Assembly: GCF_027922005.1 (NCBI RefSeq)
Contig: NZ_BSEV01000019.1
Location: 118,011-182,010 of the forward strand
DNA: 64,000 nt
From: Streptosporangium carneum
GTDB taxonomy: Bacteria; Actinomycetota; Actinomycetes; Streptosporangiales; Streptosporangiaceae
Direction of reading: 5' to 3'
Shown in pieces: positions 20,201 to 28,127 of the stretch; the stretch's first letter is position 1, and each line of letters begins with the position of its first letter. Under the pieces are notes generated by a model that was not told the origin of the DNA, did no database searches, and saw only the letters and a list, made by a program, of their open reading frames with translations. The position numbers were made by a program, and so were the translations under genes.

Positions 20201-20779
20201 ATGGACGGCAGAGTCGAGGACGTGGCGGCGGGACGGGCTCGTGGGCGCTGGGAGAGGGCGTGGGGGCGGGGTGAGGACGCGCGGGTACTCGCCCGGGTCG
20301 CCGACGGGGACGCCAGAGCGCTGGGCGAGCTGTACGAACGGCATGCCGCGCCGCTGTTCGGATTTCTCCACCGGCTCGCCGGAGACCGGGGAACCGCGGA
20401 GGAGATCCTCCAGGACACGCTGCTGGCCGTGTGGCGTTCGGCCGCGACCTACGAGGGACGTTCCAGTGTGACCACCTGGCTGTTCGGGGTGGCGCGCAGG
20501 CAGGCGCACAACCGGCTGCGCGGGATTTCCCCTCCGGCCGCGGCCGAGCCGTACGAGCGGGCCGACACCGTGCCCGGCCCCGAGGAGCTGGCGGTGGGAG
20601 CGGACCGGGTGCAGGGGGCGCTGGTACGGCTGCCGCTCGCGCAGCGCGAGGTGGTGGTGCTCGCCTTCCTCAACGACCTGGGCCACCAGGAGATCGCCGA
20701 GATCCTCGGCATCCCGGTCGGCACGGTCAAAAGCCGCCTGCACCACGCCCGCGCGACCCTCAGGGGGGTGCTCCGTTGA
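20201..20779 (+). CDS. ECF RNA polymerase sigma factor
   Basis: This 192-residue ECF sigma factor has region 2 (ALGELYERHAAPLFGFLHRL, then EEILQDTLLAVWRSA and VTTWLFGVARRQAHNRLR) and region 4 (ALVRLPLAQREVVVLAFLNDL with helix-turn-helix EIAEILGIPVGTVKSRLHHARATL). It heads a tightly packed five-gene run with three membrane proteins and an ABC ATPase. The next gene starts inside its stop codon (TTGA). The genomic context suggests it controls this export system. Confidence 0.92.
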   Translation: MDGRVEDVAAGRARGRWERAWGRGEDARVLARVADGDARALGELYERHAAPLFGFLHRLAGDRGTAEEILQDTLLAVWRSAATYEGRSSVTTWLFGVARRQAHNRLRGISPPAAAEPYERADTVPGPEELAVGADRVQGALVRLPLAQREVVVLAFLNDLGHQEIAEILGIPVGTVKSRLHHARATLRGVLR

Positions 20780-21576
20780 GAGATCCGTCGAAAGAGAAGA
20801 ACCGGGTGGACTCCTGGCCCGAGCTGGCGGGAATCGGCGACGACGTCCCCGCCCCGCCCGGCCCCGAGATCGTGCGCGGCGCGCTGAGGAGGTCCGCGCT
20901 GGAGGGCGGGCGCCCGCCCGCCGTGCCGAAGGCCGTCAGGGCGTGGGCGCTGCTGACGGCGGAGGCCCGCGTCCAGCCCGTGTCGATCTGGCTGATCTCC
21001 GCGCTGGTCATGACGGTCGGGGTGGGGTTCGTCCTGGCCAAGCCGTACACGGCGGTGTTCGTGCTCGCCATGGTCGCGCCACTGGTCGCGGGGGCGGGTG
21101 TCGCGGCGGCGTACGGCCCGCGCGACGACAGGGTCCTCGAACTGGTGGCCGTCACGCCGACGTCGCCCCGGGTGATCCTCCTGGCCAGGATGACGCTGGT
21201 GTTCGGCTACGACCTGGCGCTGGCGCTGGTCGCCTCCGCGATGCTGTCCCCGTTCCAGGACTCGGTCCCCGGCCCGGTCTCCACGGGACTGGTGTCGCTG
21301 GTCACGGCGTGGCTGGGGCCGACGACGGTGCTCGCGGCGCTCAGCCTGCTGCTGTCGGTGTGCTGGAACGCCGAAGGCGCGGTGGGCGTCGCCCTGGGGG
21401 TGTGGGGCCTGTACCTGATGAGCTTCACCAAGTGGCCCGTCCTCGCCGGGATCAGGCAGCTGTGGACGACCAGCCCCGCGACGATCGGTCTCGCCCTCGT
21501 CCTGGCGTCGGCCGCCGTGGTCGCGGCGGGACGGGGTGAACCGATCCGGCGTCTGCGCGCAACTCACGGATCATGA
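20776..21576 (+). CDS. Integral membrane protein in ECF-sigma/ABC operon
   Basis: This protein of about 266 residues starts at TTG 20776 overlapping the sigma stop. GTG 20807 is an alternative. About 65 cytoplasmic residues precede six hydrophobic segments in the rest. There is no zinc-finger HxxxCxxC anti-sigma motif, although the gene occupies the position an anti-sigma gene usually takes. The membrane part, with TPTSPRVILLARMTLVFGYD between helices, resembles ABC-2-type exporter subunits. It could be an exporter subunit, a sigma regulator, or both. Its stop overlaps the next ATG (ATGA). Confidence 0.72.
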   Translation: MRDPSKEKNRVDSWPELAGIGDDVPAPPGPEIVRGALRRSALEGGRPPAVPKAVRAWALLTAEARVQPVSIWLISALVMTVGVGFVLAKPYTAVFVLAMVAPLVAGAGVAAAYGPRDDRVLELVAVTPTSPRVILLARMTLVFGYDLALALVASAMLSPFQDSVPGPVSTGLVSLVTAWLGPTTVLAALSLLLSVCWNAEGAVGVALGVWGLYLMSFTKWPVLAGIRQLWTTSPATIGLALVLASAAVVAAGRGEPIRRLRATHGS

Positions 21577-22274
21577 AGCGCCTCGACCTCTGGTCACACG
21601 AGATACGCAGGGCCGGGCCCACCGCCCTGCTGGGACCTCCCGCCCTGGTGGTGCTGGCCGTGCTGCTGGCGGCCTTCGGCACCCGGATCGGCTCGCGCGA
21701 GGGGAACACGGCACGCTTCCTGGTCGCCTTCGTGGAGATGGGGATCCCGCTGCTGACCGGTCTGCTCGCGGCCTCGCTGGTCGGCCGGGACCGGGCCGTC
21801 GAGCTGCGGCTCGCCCTTCCCTCGGCGTACCGGGCGACGCTGCTGCGCCGCCTGGCCGTGACGGTCGGCTGGGCGGGCGTCTGCGCCCTGGCGATATCGG
21901 CGTTGCTCACGGCGGGGGGCTGGTGGGAGCGGCTCCCCCTCTCCCCCGGCGGCGTCGCCGGTCAGCTCGCCTGGCTCTCCCCCACGCTGTGGCTGACGGC
22001 CCTGGGACTGCTCGCCTACGCGGCGTCGCGGACCACGGTCGCGGCGACCGCGACGGTGGCGCTGGTCTGGGTCGTCGAGCAGGCCCTGTCCGAGGCGCTG
22101 CGGGACAACCCCGCGTCCAGGTGGCTCTACCTGTTCGCCACCACGCGGGGCGTGGCGGACGGCGACTGGCTGCCCAACCGGCTGGTCCTGCTGGCGACCG
22201 CCCTACCGCTCGCCGTCGCGGCCTGGTTCCTGCTCGGCGACGTCGAGCGCTTCCTCGGAGGCGAGGACGAGTGA
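21573..22274 (+). CDS. ABC-2-type membrane subunit
   Basis: The 233-residue protein has six predicted membrane helices. A cytoplasmic loop after helix two (GRDRAVELRLALPSAYRATLLRRL) resembles ABC-2 permease coupling loops. The gene is locked between neighbours by four-base overlaps on both sides (ATGA at 21573, GTGA at 22271). It probably forms the export channel with the 22,271 protein, powered by the ATPase at 23,097. Substrate unknown. Confidence 0.78.
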   Translation: MKRLDLWSHEIRRAGPTALLGPPALVVLAVLLAAFGTRIGSREGNTARFLVAFVEMGIPLLTGLLAASLVGRDRAVELRLALPSAYRATLLRRLAVTVGWAGVCALAISALLTAGGWWERLPLSPGGVAGQLAWLSPTLWLTALGLLAYAASRTTVAATATVALVWVVEQALSEALRDNPASRWLYLFATTRGVADGDWLPNRLVLLATALPLAVAAWFLLGDVERFLGGEDE

Positions 22275-23095
22275 TCGCGACCCTGCGCCACGAGTTCGGC
22301 ATGCAGATCCGCCGCCCCGCCCTGTGGATCGTGTACGGCCTGGCGTTCGCGCTGCTTCTGGCCTCTTTCCAGCAGGGGTATGTGATCCCGTACCTGGGAC
22401 GCGACTATTCGAGCCACACAGCGACCGCCCTGGTCTCCGTCGCCACCGTGGTCAACAGCCTGATGGCCATGGCCTACGGATGCCTGATCGCCGACCGGCT
22501 CGTCCGGGACCGGCGGCTCGGCGTCGACGAGGTCCTGGAGGCGACCCCGGCCGGACGCACGGGCCGGCTGGTCGGCAAGTACCTGGGCGTCTGCGCGGCC
22601 ACGGCTGTGCCGATCGCGCTCGCCTACTTCGGCCGGGCCCTCGTCTACGCGGTCACCGAGGGAGAGCCGGGAGCGCTGGCCCTGTCCCTGCCGGTCTTCG
22701 CGGCGATGGTCGTGCCGGGCCTGCTGTTCGTCGGGGCGCTCTGCCTGGCGGGGCCGCTGCTGGTGCCGGTGCAGCTGTTCCGGGTGCTGTTCGTCGGCTA
22801 CTGGTTCTGGGGCAGCCTCATCCCCGCGAACATGATGCCCACCCTGTCCCACACGCTCCTGTCGCCGGGGGCCCACTACCCGGAGTTCGGGTTCTTCGGT
22901 CCCGTGAAGCCGCCCGAGGGGGCTCTCGTGGATTCGGAGTACCCGGTCTACGGCCCCTGGCACGACGCGGCGTTCAACGTCCTGCGTCCCGTGGCGAGCC
23001 CGGCCGTCGCCGTCCTCTGGATGGGCGTGATGGTCGCCCTCACGGTGGCCGTCCTCCTCCTCATCCGCCTGCACACCGCCCGCACGGAGCACTGA
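22271..23095 (+). CDS. ABC-2-type transporter permease
   Basis: This 274-residue protein starts at GTG 22271. It has an N-terminal amphipathic segment RHEFGMQIRRPALWIVYGLA, six membrane helices, and the cytoplasmic loop RLVRDRRLGVDEVLEATPAGRTGRL, which matches ABC-2 permeases of the antibiotic-export or membrane-remodelling type. A long extracytoplasmic loop (SPGAHYPEFGFFGPVKPPEG onward) precedes the last helix. It ends two bases before the ATPase ATG. Confidence 0.82.
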   Translation: MIATLRHEFGMQIRRPALWIVYGLAFALLLASFQQGYVIPYLGRDYSSHTATALVSVATVVNSLMAMAYGCLIADRLVRDRRLGVDEVLEATPAGRTGRLVGKYLGVCAATAVPIALAYFGRALVYAVTEGEPGALALSLPVFAAMVVPGLLFVGALCLAGPLLVPVQLFRVLFVGYWFWGSLIPANMMPTLSHTLLSPGAHYPEFGFFGPVKPPEGALVDSEYPVYGPWHDAAFNVLRPVASPAVAVLWMGVMVALTVAVLLLIRLHTARTEH

Positions 23096-23096
23096 C

Positions 23097-23972
23097 ATGC
23101 GCATCGAGATCTCCCGGCTGACCAAGACCTACCGGGGCGGGGTCCGCGCCCTCGACGGGCTCGACCTCGACGTGCCGACCGGCATGTACGGCCTGCTCGG
23201 TTCGAACGGCGCGGGCAAGACCACGCTCATGCGCATCCTGGCCGGGCTGCTCAGGCCCACCTCGGGAACCGTCAGGGTGGGCGGCCACGACGTCACCGCG
23301 CCTGACGGACGGCTGGCCGTACAGCGGGAGCTCGGCTACCTCCCGCAGGACCTCGGCGTCTATCCCGACCTGACCGCTCGCGGGTTCCTCGACTACATCG
23401 CGCTGCTCAAGGGCCTCGACTCCCGTCCCTTCAGACAGCGCAGGATCGGCGAGCTGCTTGAGGTCGTCGGGCTCTCCGACGCGGCCGACCGCAAACTCAG
23501 GGGTTTCTCCGGCGGGATGGTACGGCGGGTCGGCATCGCCCAGGCGCTGCTCGCCGACCCACGGCTGCTGGTCGTCGACGAGCCGACGACCGGCCTGGAC
23601 CCGGAGGAGCGGATCCGGTTCCGCACCATGCTCGTCGGGCTGGCCGGGGAGCGCACGGTCCTGCTGAGCACGAACATCGTCGAGGACGTGGCCCAGACCT
23701 GCCGCTCGCTGGCGGTTCTCGCCAGGGGCCGCCTGGTGTTCGAGGGGACCGTCGAGAGGCTGGTCGCGCGAGCCGAGGGGGTGGTGTGGACGGTCACCAC
23801 GCCGGGCCCCGCGCCCTCGACCGGCAGGGTCGTGTCCGCCGTTCCCGACGGCGCGGGAACACGCTATCGCGTCGTCGCGTCCTCGGCTCCCGAACCGGAC
23901 GCCGAGACCGTCGAGCCGACCCTCGAAGACGGCTACCTGGCGCTCATGGAAACCGCGCGGCACGCCTCCTGA
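23097..23972 (+). CDS. ABC transporter ATP-binding protein
   Basis: This 291-residue ATPase drives the export system encoded upstream. Walker A is GSNGAGKTT (35-43), the Q-loop Gln is Q84 in YLPQDLGVYP, the signature is GFSGGMVRRVGIAQALL (136-152), and Walker B is LLVVDEP with D161 and E162. The H-loop is unusual: at residue 193, in LLSTNIVEDV, asparagine replaces the usual histidine. A C-terminal accessory domain of about 70 residues (residues 222 on) is typical of ABC-2 ATPases. It is the last gene of the sigma-headed operon. Confidence 0.93.
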   Translation: MRIEISRLTKTYRGGVRALDGLDLDVPTGMYGLLGSNGAGKTTLMRILAGLLRPTSGTVRVGGHDVTAPDGRLAVQRELGYLPQDLGVYPDLTARGFLDYIALLKGLDSRPFRQRRIGELLEVVGLSDAADRKLRGFSGGMVRRVGIAQALLADPRLLVVDEPTTGLDPEERIRFRTMLVGLAGERTVLLSTNIVEDVAQTCRSLAVLARGRLVFEGTVERLVARAEGVVWTVTTPGPAPSTGRVVSAVPDGAGTRYRVVASSAPEPDAETVEPTLEDGYLALMETARHAS

Positions 23973-24228
23973 GCGAATTCTCCATATCGAACGGCGGCGT
24001 TTGCGGACATGTTCGAAGGCCCCCGACGGAAAGTCCTCTCAGCCGGGGGAAGGAGAGAACGGACACGCGACGGTCGATCACGGGGGAAGTCGCGCGTCGC
24101 CTTCCCGCCGGGGGCGGTTTTCAACGGGTTCCCGGCGGGCGGAAGCACTCGCCGGGAATCCACACCCGTTTTCCCGGGCGGCGCCACAGGAGAACGAACA
24201 GACACGTGCCCCCTGCCCGTCCGGCCCC
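23973..24228. other. Non-coding segment before repeat array
   Basis: No gene is supported between the ATPase stop and the repeat array. The stretch lacks stop codons in several frames but shows no recognisable protein. Confidence 0.4.
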
Positions 24229-24458
24229 CACCACGGTCAAGGCGTTCCACGACCCCCTCACCACGGTCGAGGCATCACACCCCCTCACCACGTCCAAGGC
24301 ATTCCACAGCTCTTCACCACGTCCAAGGCATTCCACAGCTCTTCACCACGGTCGAGGTGTTCCACGACCCCCTCACCACGGTCGAGGCATCACACCCCCT
24401 CACCACGTCCAAGGCATTCCACAGCTCTTCACCACGTTCGAGGTGTTCCACAGCGCCG
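24229..24458. repeat. Two-level tandem repeat: 2 x 115 bp, each of four ~29-bp units
   Basis: Eight units, each opening with CACCACG, run head to tail with lengths 30, 27, 29, 29, 30, 27, 29 and 29 bases. Units 1-4 and 5-8 form two successive 115-base blocks, 24229-24343 and 24344-24458. Unit 5 matches unit 1, unit 6 matches unit 2, and unit 7 matches unit 3. Units 3, 4 and 7 are identical. The lengths are not all multiples of three, so the array is unlikely to be coding. There are no unique spacers, so it is not a CRISPR array. Confidence 0.85.
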
Positions 24459-24510
24459 GTACGGCGAGCGGTGACGCTCACCTGATCGGCGCCGATGAAC
24501 GGCGCGCGCC
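24451..24510 (+). repeat. Left copy of a 60-bp inverted repeat
   Basis: This segment is about 80% identical (48 of 60 aligned bases by eye) to the reverse complement of 26345-26405. Both copies contain CGCCGGTACGG and CGGCGCCGATGA. The pair flanks the ATPase/XRE/DUF397 triad. Confidence 0.7.
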
Positions 24511-24532
24511 CCGGTGAAGGCCCCCGGTCACC

Positions 24533-25030
24533 TCACATCCGCCCATCACCCACCGACCTCTCGGTTCTTCCGATCGCCCTGTCACGTTCGGCGCGGATCG
24601 TCTCCTCGGCCGAAGGGGCCTGCTCGGTCCTGGGCACGGCGCACCAGACGGTCCTTCCCAGCCTTTCCGACCGCCTGCGAGTGCCCCACCTGCCACCGCA
24701 GATCCGGTTGACGATGAGCAGGCCACGCCCGTTCTCCGCCATGGAGACCTCCTCTTCGGGAATGTACGGCGCACTGAAAAGCGAACCGGGGTCGGAGACC
24801 TCCACATAGACCAGGTCAGGGGTTTCCATCAGGGCCAGCCCGACCATGTCCCCCTGCCACCGCCGGTCGGCGTGCTCGACGGCGTTGGCGACGAGTTCGG
24901 AGACCACCTGGACAACGTCCTCAAGCAATGGATGGTCCGTTCCCAGAAGACCACGGACTTCACCGCGCGCCCGCCGAACCGATTCCTGGGAGCTCACCAG
25001 AAAGACCTCTCCAAGCTTTTTCGGTTCCAT
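24533..25030 (-). CDS. RsbW-like ATP-binding anti-sigma/regulatory protein
   Basis: The 165-residue protein is a stand-alone GHKL ATPase domain. The N-box is VVSELVANAVEHA, the G1 box is VYVEVSDPGS, and the G2 region is NGRGLLIVNRICGGRWG. Such proteins act as anti-sigma or partner-switching kinases. ATG 25030 has a GAAGGA site eight bases upstream. It is divergent from an XRE regulator and DUF397 gene. This three-part set recurs in actinomycetes in whiJ/abaA-like developmental clusters. Confidence 0.88.
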   Translation of the reverse strand: MEPKKLGEVFLVSSQESVRRARGEVRGLLGTDHPLLEDVVQVVSELVANAVEHADRRWQGDMVGLALMETPDLVYVEVSDPGSLFSAPYIPEEEVSMAENGRGLLIVNRICGGRWGTRRRSERLGRTVWCAVPRTEQAPSAEETIRAERDRAIGRTERSVGDGRM

Positions 25031-25218
25031 GCCAAAAGTCCTTCGCCGCTCATCGGTCGCCGGGCTCGTCAATTCATCCAAGCTCGCGGTCCACGACCCG
25101 CTTGTTCGCTCCTTGCTATTTAAAGAATCCCAGAAGGCAACTACGTTCGGTAGCTGATTGAATACACTCCTACTGCACAGCTGCGTGTACTTACCCTGAC
25201 AGCCGTGAGGAGAGGCCA

Positions 25219-26064
25219 GTGACCGCCCCCACCAGCTTCGACCCGAACATTTCCCCCCGGGCACAATTCGGCACAGAGCTCCGCAAACATCGAAGCATGG
25301 CGCGAATGTCACAAAAAACGCTGGCAACCCTGACGGGCTGGTCGATCAGCCAGATCAGCATGCTGGAGAACGGCAATCGAGGGCCCACTCCAGAGCTCGC
25401 CCGAAGCATGGACGCCGCACTCGGACTCGACGGAACGCTCTCCAACCTCTGGGCGATGCTCGACAACGTGTCCAATCAGTTGCCGACGTGGTACCGGTCG
25501 TGGCTGGAGATCGAGCGAGAGGCGGACACCCTACGGACCTGGCAACCTCTCATCGTCCCCGGGCTGCTCCAGACAGAGGGCTACGCGAGAGCCGTGCTGA
25601 CCAGCGAACCCGGCACAACGCCCGAACAGATCGAGGAGCACACGACAGCGCGAATGGAGCGCCAGAACATTCTCCGTCGGACCACACCTCCGATGATGTG
25701 GGTGCTCCTGGACGAGAGCGTTCTCGACCGGCCCATCGGAAGCCCCGCCGTGATGGCCGCCCAGCTCAGCCACCTGGCCGATGTCACCCAGTCTCTGCGG
25801 ATCGTCGTTCAGGTCGTGCCTCTGAGTGCTTACAGCGCCGTCGGTCTCCTTGGTGCTTTCGTCATCGCGACGGCGCGAGGAGAACCCGACACGGCTTACA
25901 TCGACTCCGCTGGGATCTCCGTTCGAGTGACGGGCAGACCGGAGGACGTCACCTCACTAGCATTCAGATACGACGCTATCCGCGCCGAAGCCCTGTCCCA
26001 GCGCGAATCACTGATCCTGATTAAGGAGAAGATGCGACGATGGACGACCTACGACAGGAACTGA
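25219..26064 (+). CDS. XRE-family regulator with DUF5753 domain (WhiJ-like)
   Basis: The 281-residue protein has an N-terminal Cro/CI helix-turn-helix at about residues 15-70 (MSQKTLATLTGWSISQISMLE). A DUF5753 ligand-binding-like domain follows (WYRSWLEIEREADTLRTWQP, VPGLLQTEGYARAVL, to SLAFRYDAIRAEALS). It starts at GTG 25219 after GAGGAGAGG. Its end overlaps the DUF397 gene by 25 bases, so the two are co-translated. It is divergent from the ATPase gene. The family is linked to development and antibiotic regulation in Streptomyces. Confidence 0.93.
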   Translation: MTAPTSFDPNISPRAQFGTELRKHRSMARMSQKTLATLTGWSISQISMLENGNRGPTPELARSMDAALGLDGTLSNLWAMLDNVSNQLPTWYRSWLEIEREADTLRTWQPLIVPGLLQTEGYARAVLTSEPGTTPEQIEEHTTARMERQNILRRTTPPMMWVLLDESVLDRPIGSPAVMAAQLSHLADVTQSLRIVVQVVPLSAYSAVGLLGAFVIATARGEPDTAYIDSAGISVRVTGRPEDVTSLAFRYDAIRAEALSQRESLILIKEKMRRWTTYDRN

Positions 26065-26252
26065 CCACCGCCACGTGGCGCAAGTCCACCCTCTCCGGCA
26101 GCGACGGCACCGACTGCGTCGAGATCGCCCGCCTCACCGGCGGACACATCGGCGTCCGCGACAGCAAGAACCCCACCGCCCCCGCCCTCCTCCTCACCCC
26201 GGGCGACTGGAACACCTTCATCGAAGGCATCAAAAGCGGCCAGTTCGACTGA
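26040..26252 (+). CDS. DUF397 domain-containing small protein
   Basis: The 70-residue protein contains the DUF397 signature: TATWRKSTLSGSDGTDCVEIA, then HIGVRDSKNPTAPALLLTPGDW and a short tail. It starts at ATG 26040 inside the XRE gene, with AAGGAG upstream. DUF397 proteins are small partners of the XRE-DUF5753 regulators and may modulate them. A strong terminator follows 24 bases after the stop. Confidence 0.93.
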   Translation: MDDLRQELTTATWRKSTLSGSDGTDCVEIARLTGGHIGVRDSKNPTAPALLLTPGDWNTFIEGIKSGQFD

Positions 26253-26276
26253 CCACTCCCCCGTCCCGGACGACGA

Positions 26277-26311
26277 AGCCGGTTCCCGTCCCTCACGGAC
26301 GGGAACCGGCT
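26277..26311 (+). terminator. Strong terminator after DUF397
   Basis: A perfect 15-bp stem (AGCCGGTTCCCGTCC / GGACGGGAACCGGCT) with a 5-base loop is followed by CCCTTTC. Confidence 0.85.
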
Positions 26312-26344
26312 CCCTTTCACGGTCATGTCCCCGCGTGTTCCCGA

Positions 26345-26405
26345 GTGACGCGCCGCTCATCGGCGCCGCTCAGGCCCCCGTCGCCGCTCTCCGTACCGGC
26401 GCCGC
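26345..26405 (-). repeat. Right copy of a 60-bp inverted repeat
   Basis: This is the inverted partner of 24451-24510, about 80% identical by eye. With that copy it brackets 1.8 kb containing the ATPase, XRE and DUF397 genes. Confidence 0.7.
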
Positions 26406-26820
26406 GAAAGGCCACAGCACAGCGAAGGCCGAGGGAACCGACAGCGAAGGCATGGGAGGACGACAGCACAGCGGAGACATGGGGACTTCTCAGTAAGGAG
26501 AGCGAAGGAGTCGCGGCACGACGGTGAGGCGGCAAAGCCCGCGACGCGCCCCACAGCCCGATCAGTGAACACGGCCGACCGATGACCGATCAGGGCACCC
26601 CCGGACCGCCGAAACAGCCGCCTCATGGGCAGGAACCGGCCTGTCTGACACAGCCCCTCACCGGCCGCCTCGGGAGCATCGCGAAGACGGTCGCGTCCAC
26701 CCCGGAGCCCACGACACGCCCCACGGGCCTGGCTGACCGATGATCGGGTGGGCGACACCCGCACCACCGAGGTGATCGCCCCACGGGCGGGCGGGAAACG
26801 GCCCGCCCCGCGCAGCCCGT
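26406..26820. other. Non-coding, repeat-rich stretch
   Basis: No gene is supported. Short degenerate repeats are visible: AGCACAGCGAAGG-like words at 26420-26510, and two loosely similar segments starting GCGACGCGCCCCAC (near 26540) and ACGACACGCCCCAC (near 26710), each followed by a GACCGATGA word. Confidence 0.5.
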
Positions 26821-27015
26821 CTAAGCTCGCTGGAGCACCTCGGCCAGCACCTCGTCGACCGGGGTGGCCGTGACGCCGAGGATCTTCTCGGTCTCGGTGA
26901 AGTCGGAGACGTACGGCAGGCCGGGCGTGTGCAGCACCTCCTGCAGCCCCGTCCAGAACGGGTCCGCCAGGGTGAGCAGGGCCACGTCACGCTCGGTCAG
27001 CTCCTCCAGCCGGGG
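26821..27015 (-). pseudogene. C-terminal fragment of an NAD(P)-dependent epimerase/dehydratase-like gene
   Basis: The minus-strand frame ends in about 65 residues (PRLEELTERDVALL... to PVDEVLAEVLQRA) that read like the C-terminal tail of an NAD(P)-dependent sugar-epimerase or dehydratase-type protein. The frame's N-terminal part is merely antisense to the neighbouring regulator fragment, so the gene's own N-terminus is missing. Truncation is inferred from the abrupt change of protein-like sequence at about 27015. Family assignment is tentative. Confidence 0.5.
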
Positions 27016-27538
27016 CGCGGGCGCCGCCGTCGACCTGTGCCTGCACCTCGTACGGCTCGACCACGGTTCGGCCGTCGCCAACGCCGCGGCCAACGCGACG
27101 GTCGTCTCACGGGCGCGCCCCGGCGGTCAGGCCCAGTTCGTTCAGACGCCGCTGCCGTCCGAGCCTGACAGCTCGCTGGCCGCGACGAGGGCGTGGGCGC
27201 TGGAGACGCTGGAGCGCCCGCTGACCCTGAAGGACCTGGCCGGACACGCCGGCACCAGCGTGCGGACCCTGACCCGGCGCTTCCACGCCGAGACAGGGCT
27301 CAGCCCGCTGCAGTGGCTGCTGCACCAGCGGATCGACCGGGCGCGCGAGCTGCTGGAGAGCACAGGCCTGCCGATGGACCAGATCGCCTGGCGGAGTGGG
27401 CTGGGAAGCGCCGACTCCCTGCGCAAGCACCTGGTCGACCGGCTGGGGCTCACGCCCACCGCCTACCGCGCCCGCTTCCGCCCACAGGGCGCCGACCGGC
27501 GGAGCCCCTCGAGGCCGGGCGCGGAACACCTCGGTTGA
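27016..27538 (+). pseudogene. C-terminal half of a GlxA/AraC-family regulator
   Basis: From about 27017 the plus strand encodes AGAAVDLCLHLVRLDHG, NATVVSRARPGGQAQFV, then a complete AraC DNA-binding domain (TLKDLAGHAGTSVRTLTRRF and LSPLQWLLHQRIDRARELL, ending LTPTAYRARFR). These are the last ~175 residues of a GlxA-type regulator. The N-terminal DJ-1/PfpI-like sensor domain (about 150 residues) is absent, and upstream sequence in frame is antisense to the epimerase fragment. No plausible start or ribosome site precedes it. Confidence 0.8.
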
Positions 27539-28023
27539 CGGTCGGCGGTGAAGTGGTCGACCGAGGCGAGCACCCTGCCCTTGGGGTCGATCATCCCGGA
27601 CGGCCCGTTGTCGCCCCGCCCGACCAGCGCACAGCCGTTCTCGACCGCGCGTCGAGCAGCAGGACGCCCAGCGCCAGGCAGAGCGAGGCCGGGGATCCGA
27701 AGACGTCCGGTCCCGGCCCGTGGAGCAGGAAGAGCGTGCCGATCGCGACGGCGGCCCACACCCCGGTGAGTCCGGTCAGGACACGGCCGGTGCGGGCGAT
27801 GCCGAGCAGACCGCCAGGCCGCCAGGGGGACCTCCCGTCGCCCGTTGACGGCGAGCACTGAGACGACGGCGCCGGCCGCCGGCAGCGGCCGGCGTTTCCA
27901 GGTCGCCTTCGCGGCCGGGGCCGCGGTGGCCCGGGTGATCCGGACCGACCGCGTGGCCTGGGCGGACACCCCCGGCGGGGACGCCTCGGGGACCGTCCGG
28001 CCGGATTTGCCTTGGAGCAGCAT
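27539..28023 (-). pseudogene. Decayed nitrilase/Lnt-like membrane protein gene
   Basis: An ATG at 28023 with a good AAGGAGAG site opens a frame of about 60 residues. The hydrophobic segment GVWAAVAIGTLFLL and its surroundings are then only found in a second frame. The C-terminal block RAVENGCALVGRGDNGPSG followed by PKGRVLASVDHFTADRQ, typical of the nitrilase domain of apolipoprotein N-acyltransferase-like proteins, is back in the first frame at 27539-27652. At least two frameshifts and a large internal loss are implied. It lies just downstream of the ArsR-type regulator on the same strand, its probable former operon partner. Confidence 0.55.
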
Positions 28024-28127
28024 GAACTGCTCTCCTTTCCATGGAGACACGTATCGCGTAGAGACACGCCGTTGGCGTGGTGGTGCGTTTCCCGTGGCCG
28101 TCGAGTTGGCGCTCGGCGGCCACAGAC

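Noticed and set aside
24229..24458. CRISPR-like array
   Set aside because: Units are head-to-tail without unique spacers, lengths vary from 27 to 30, and no cas genes are present.
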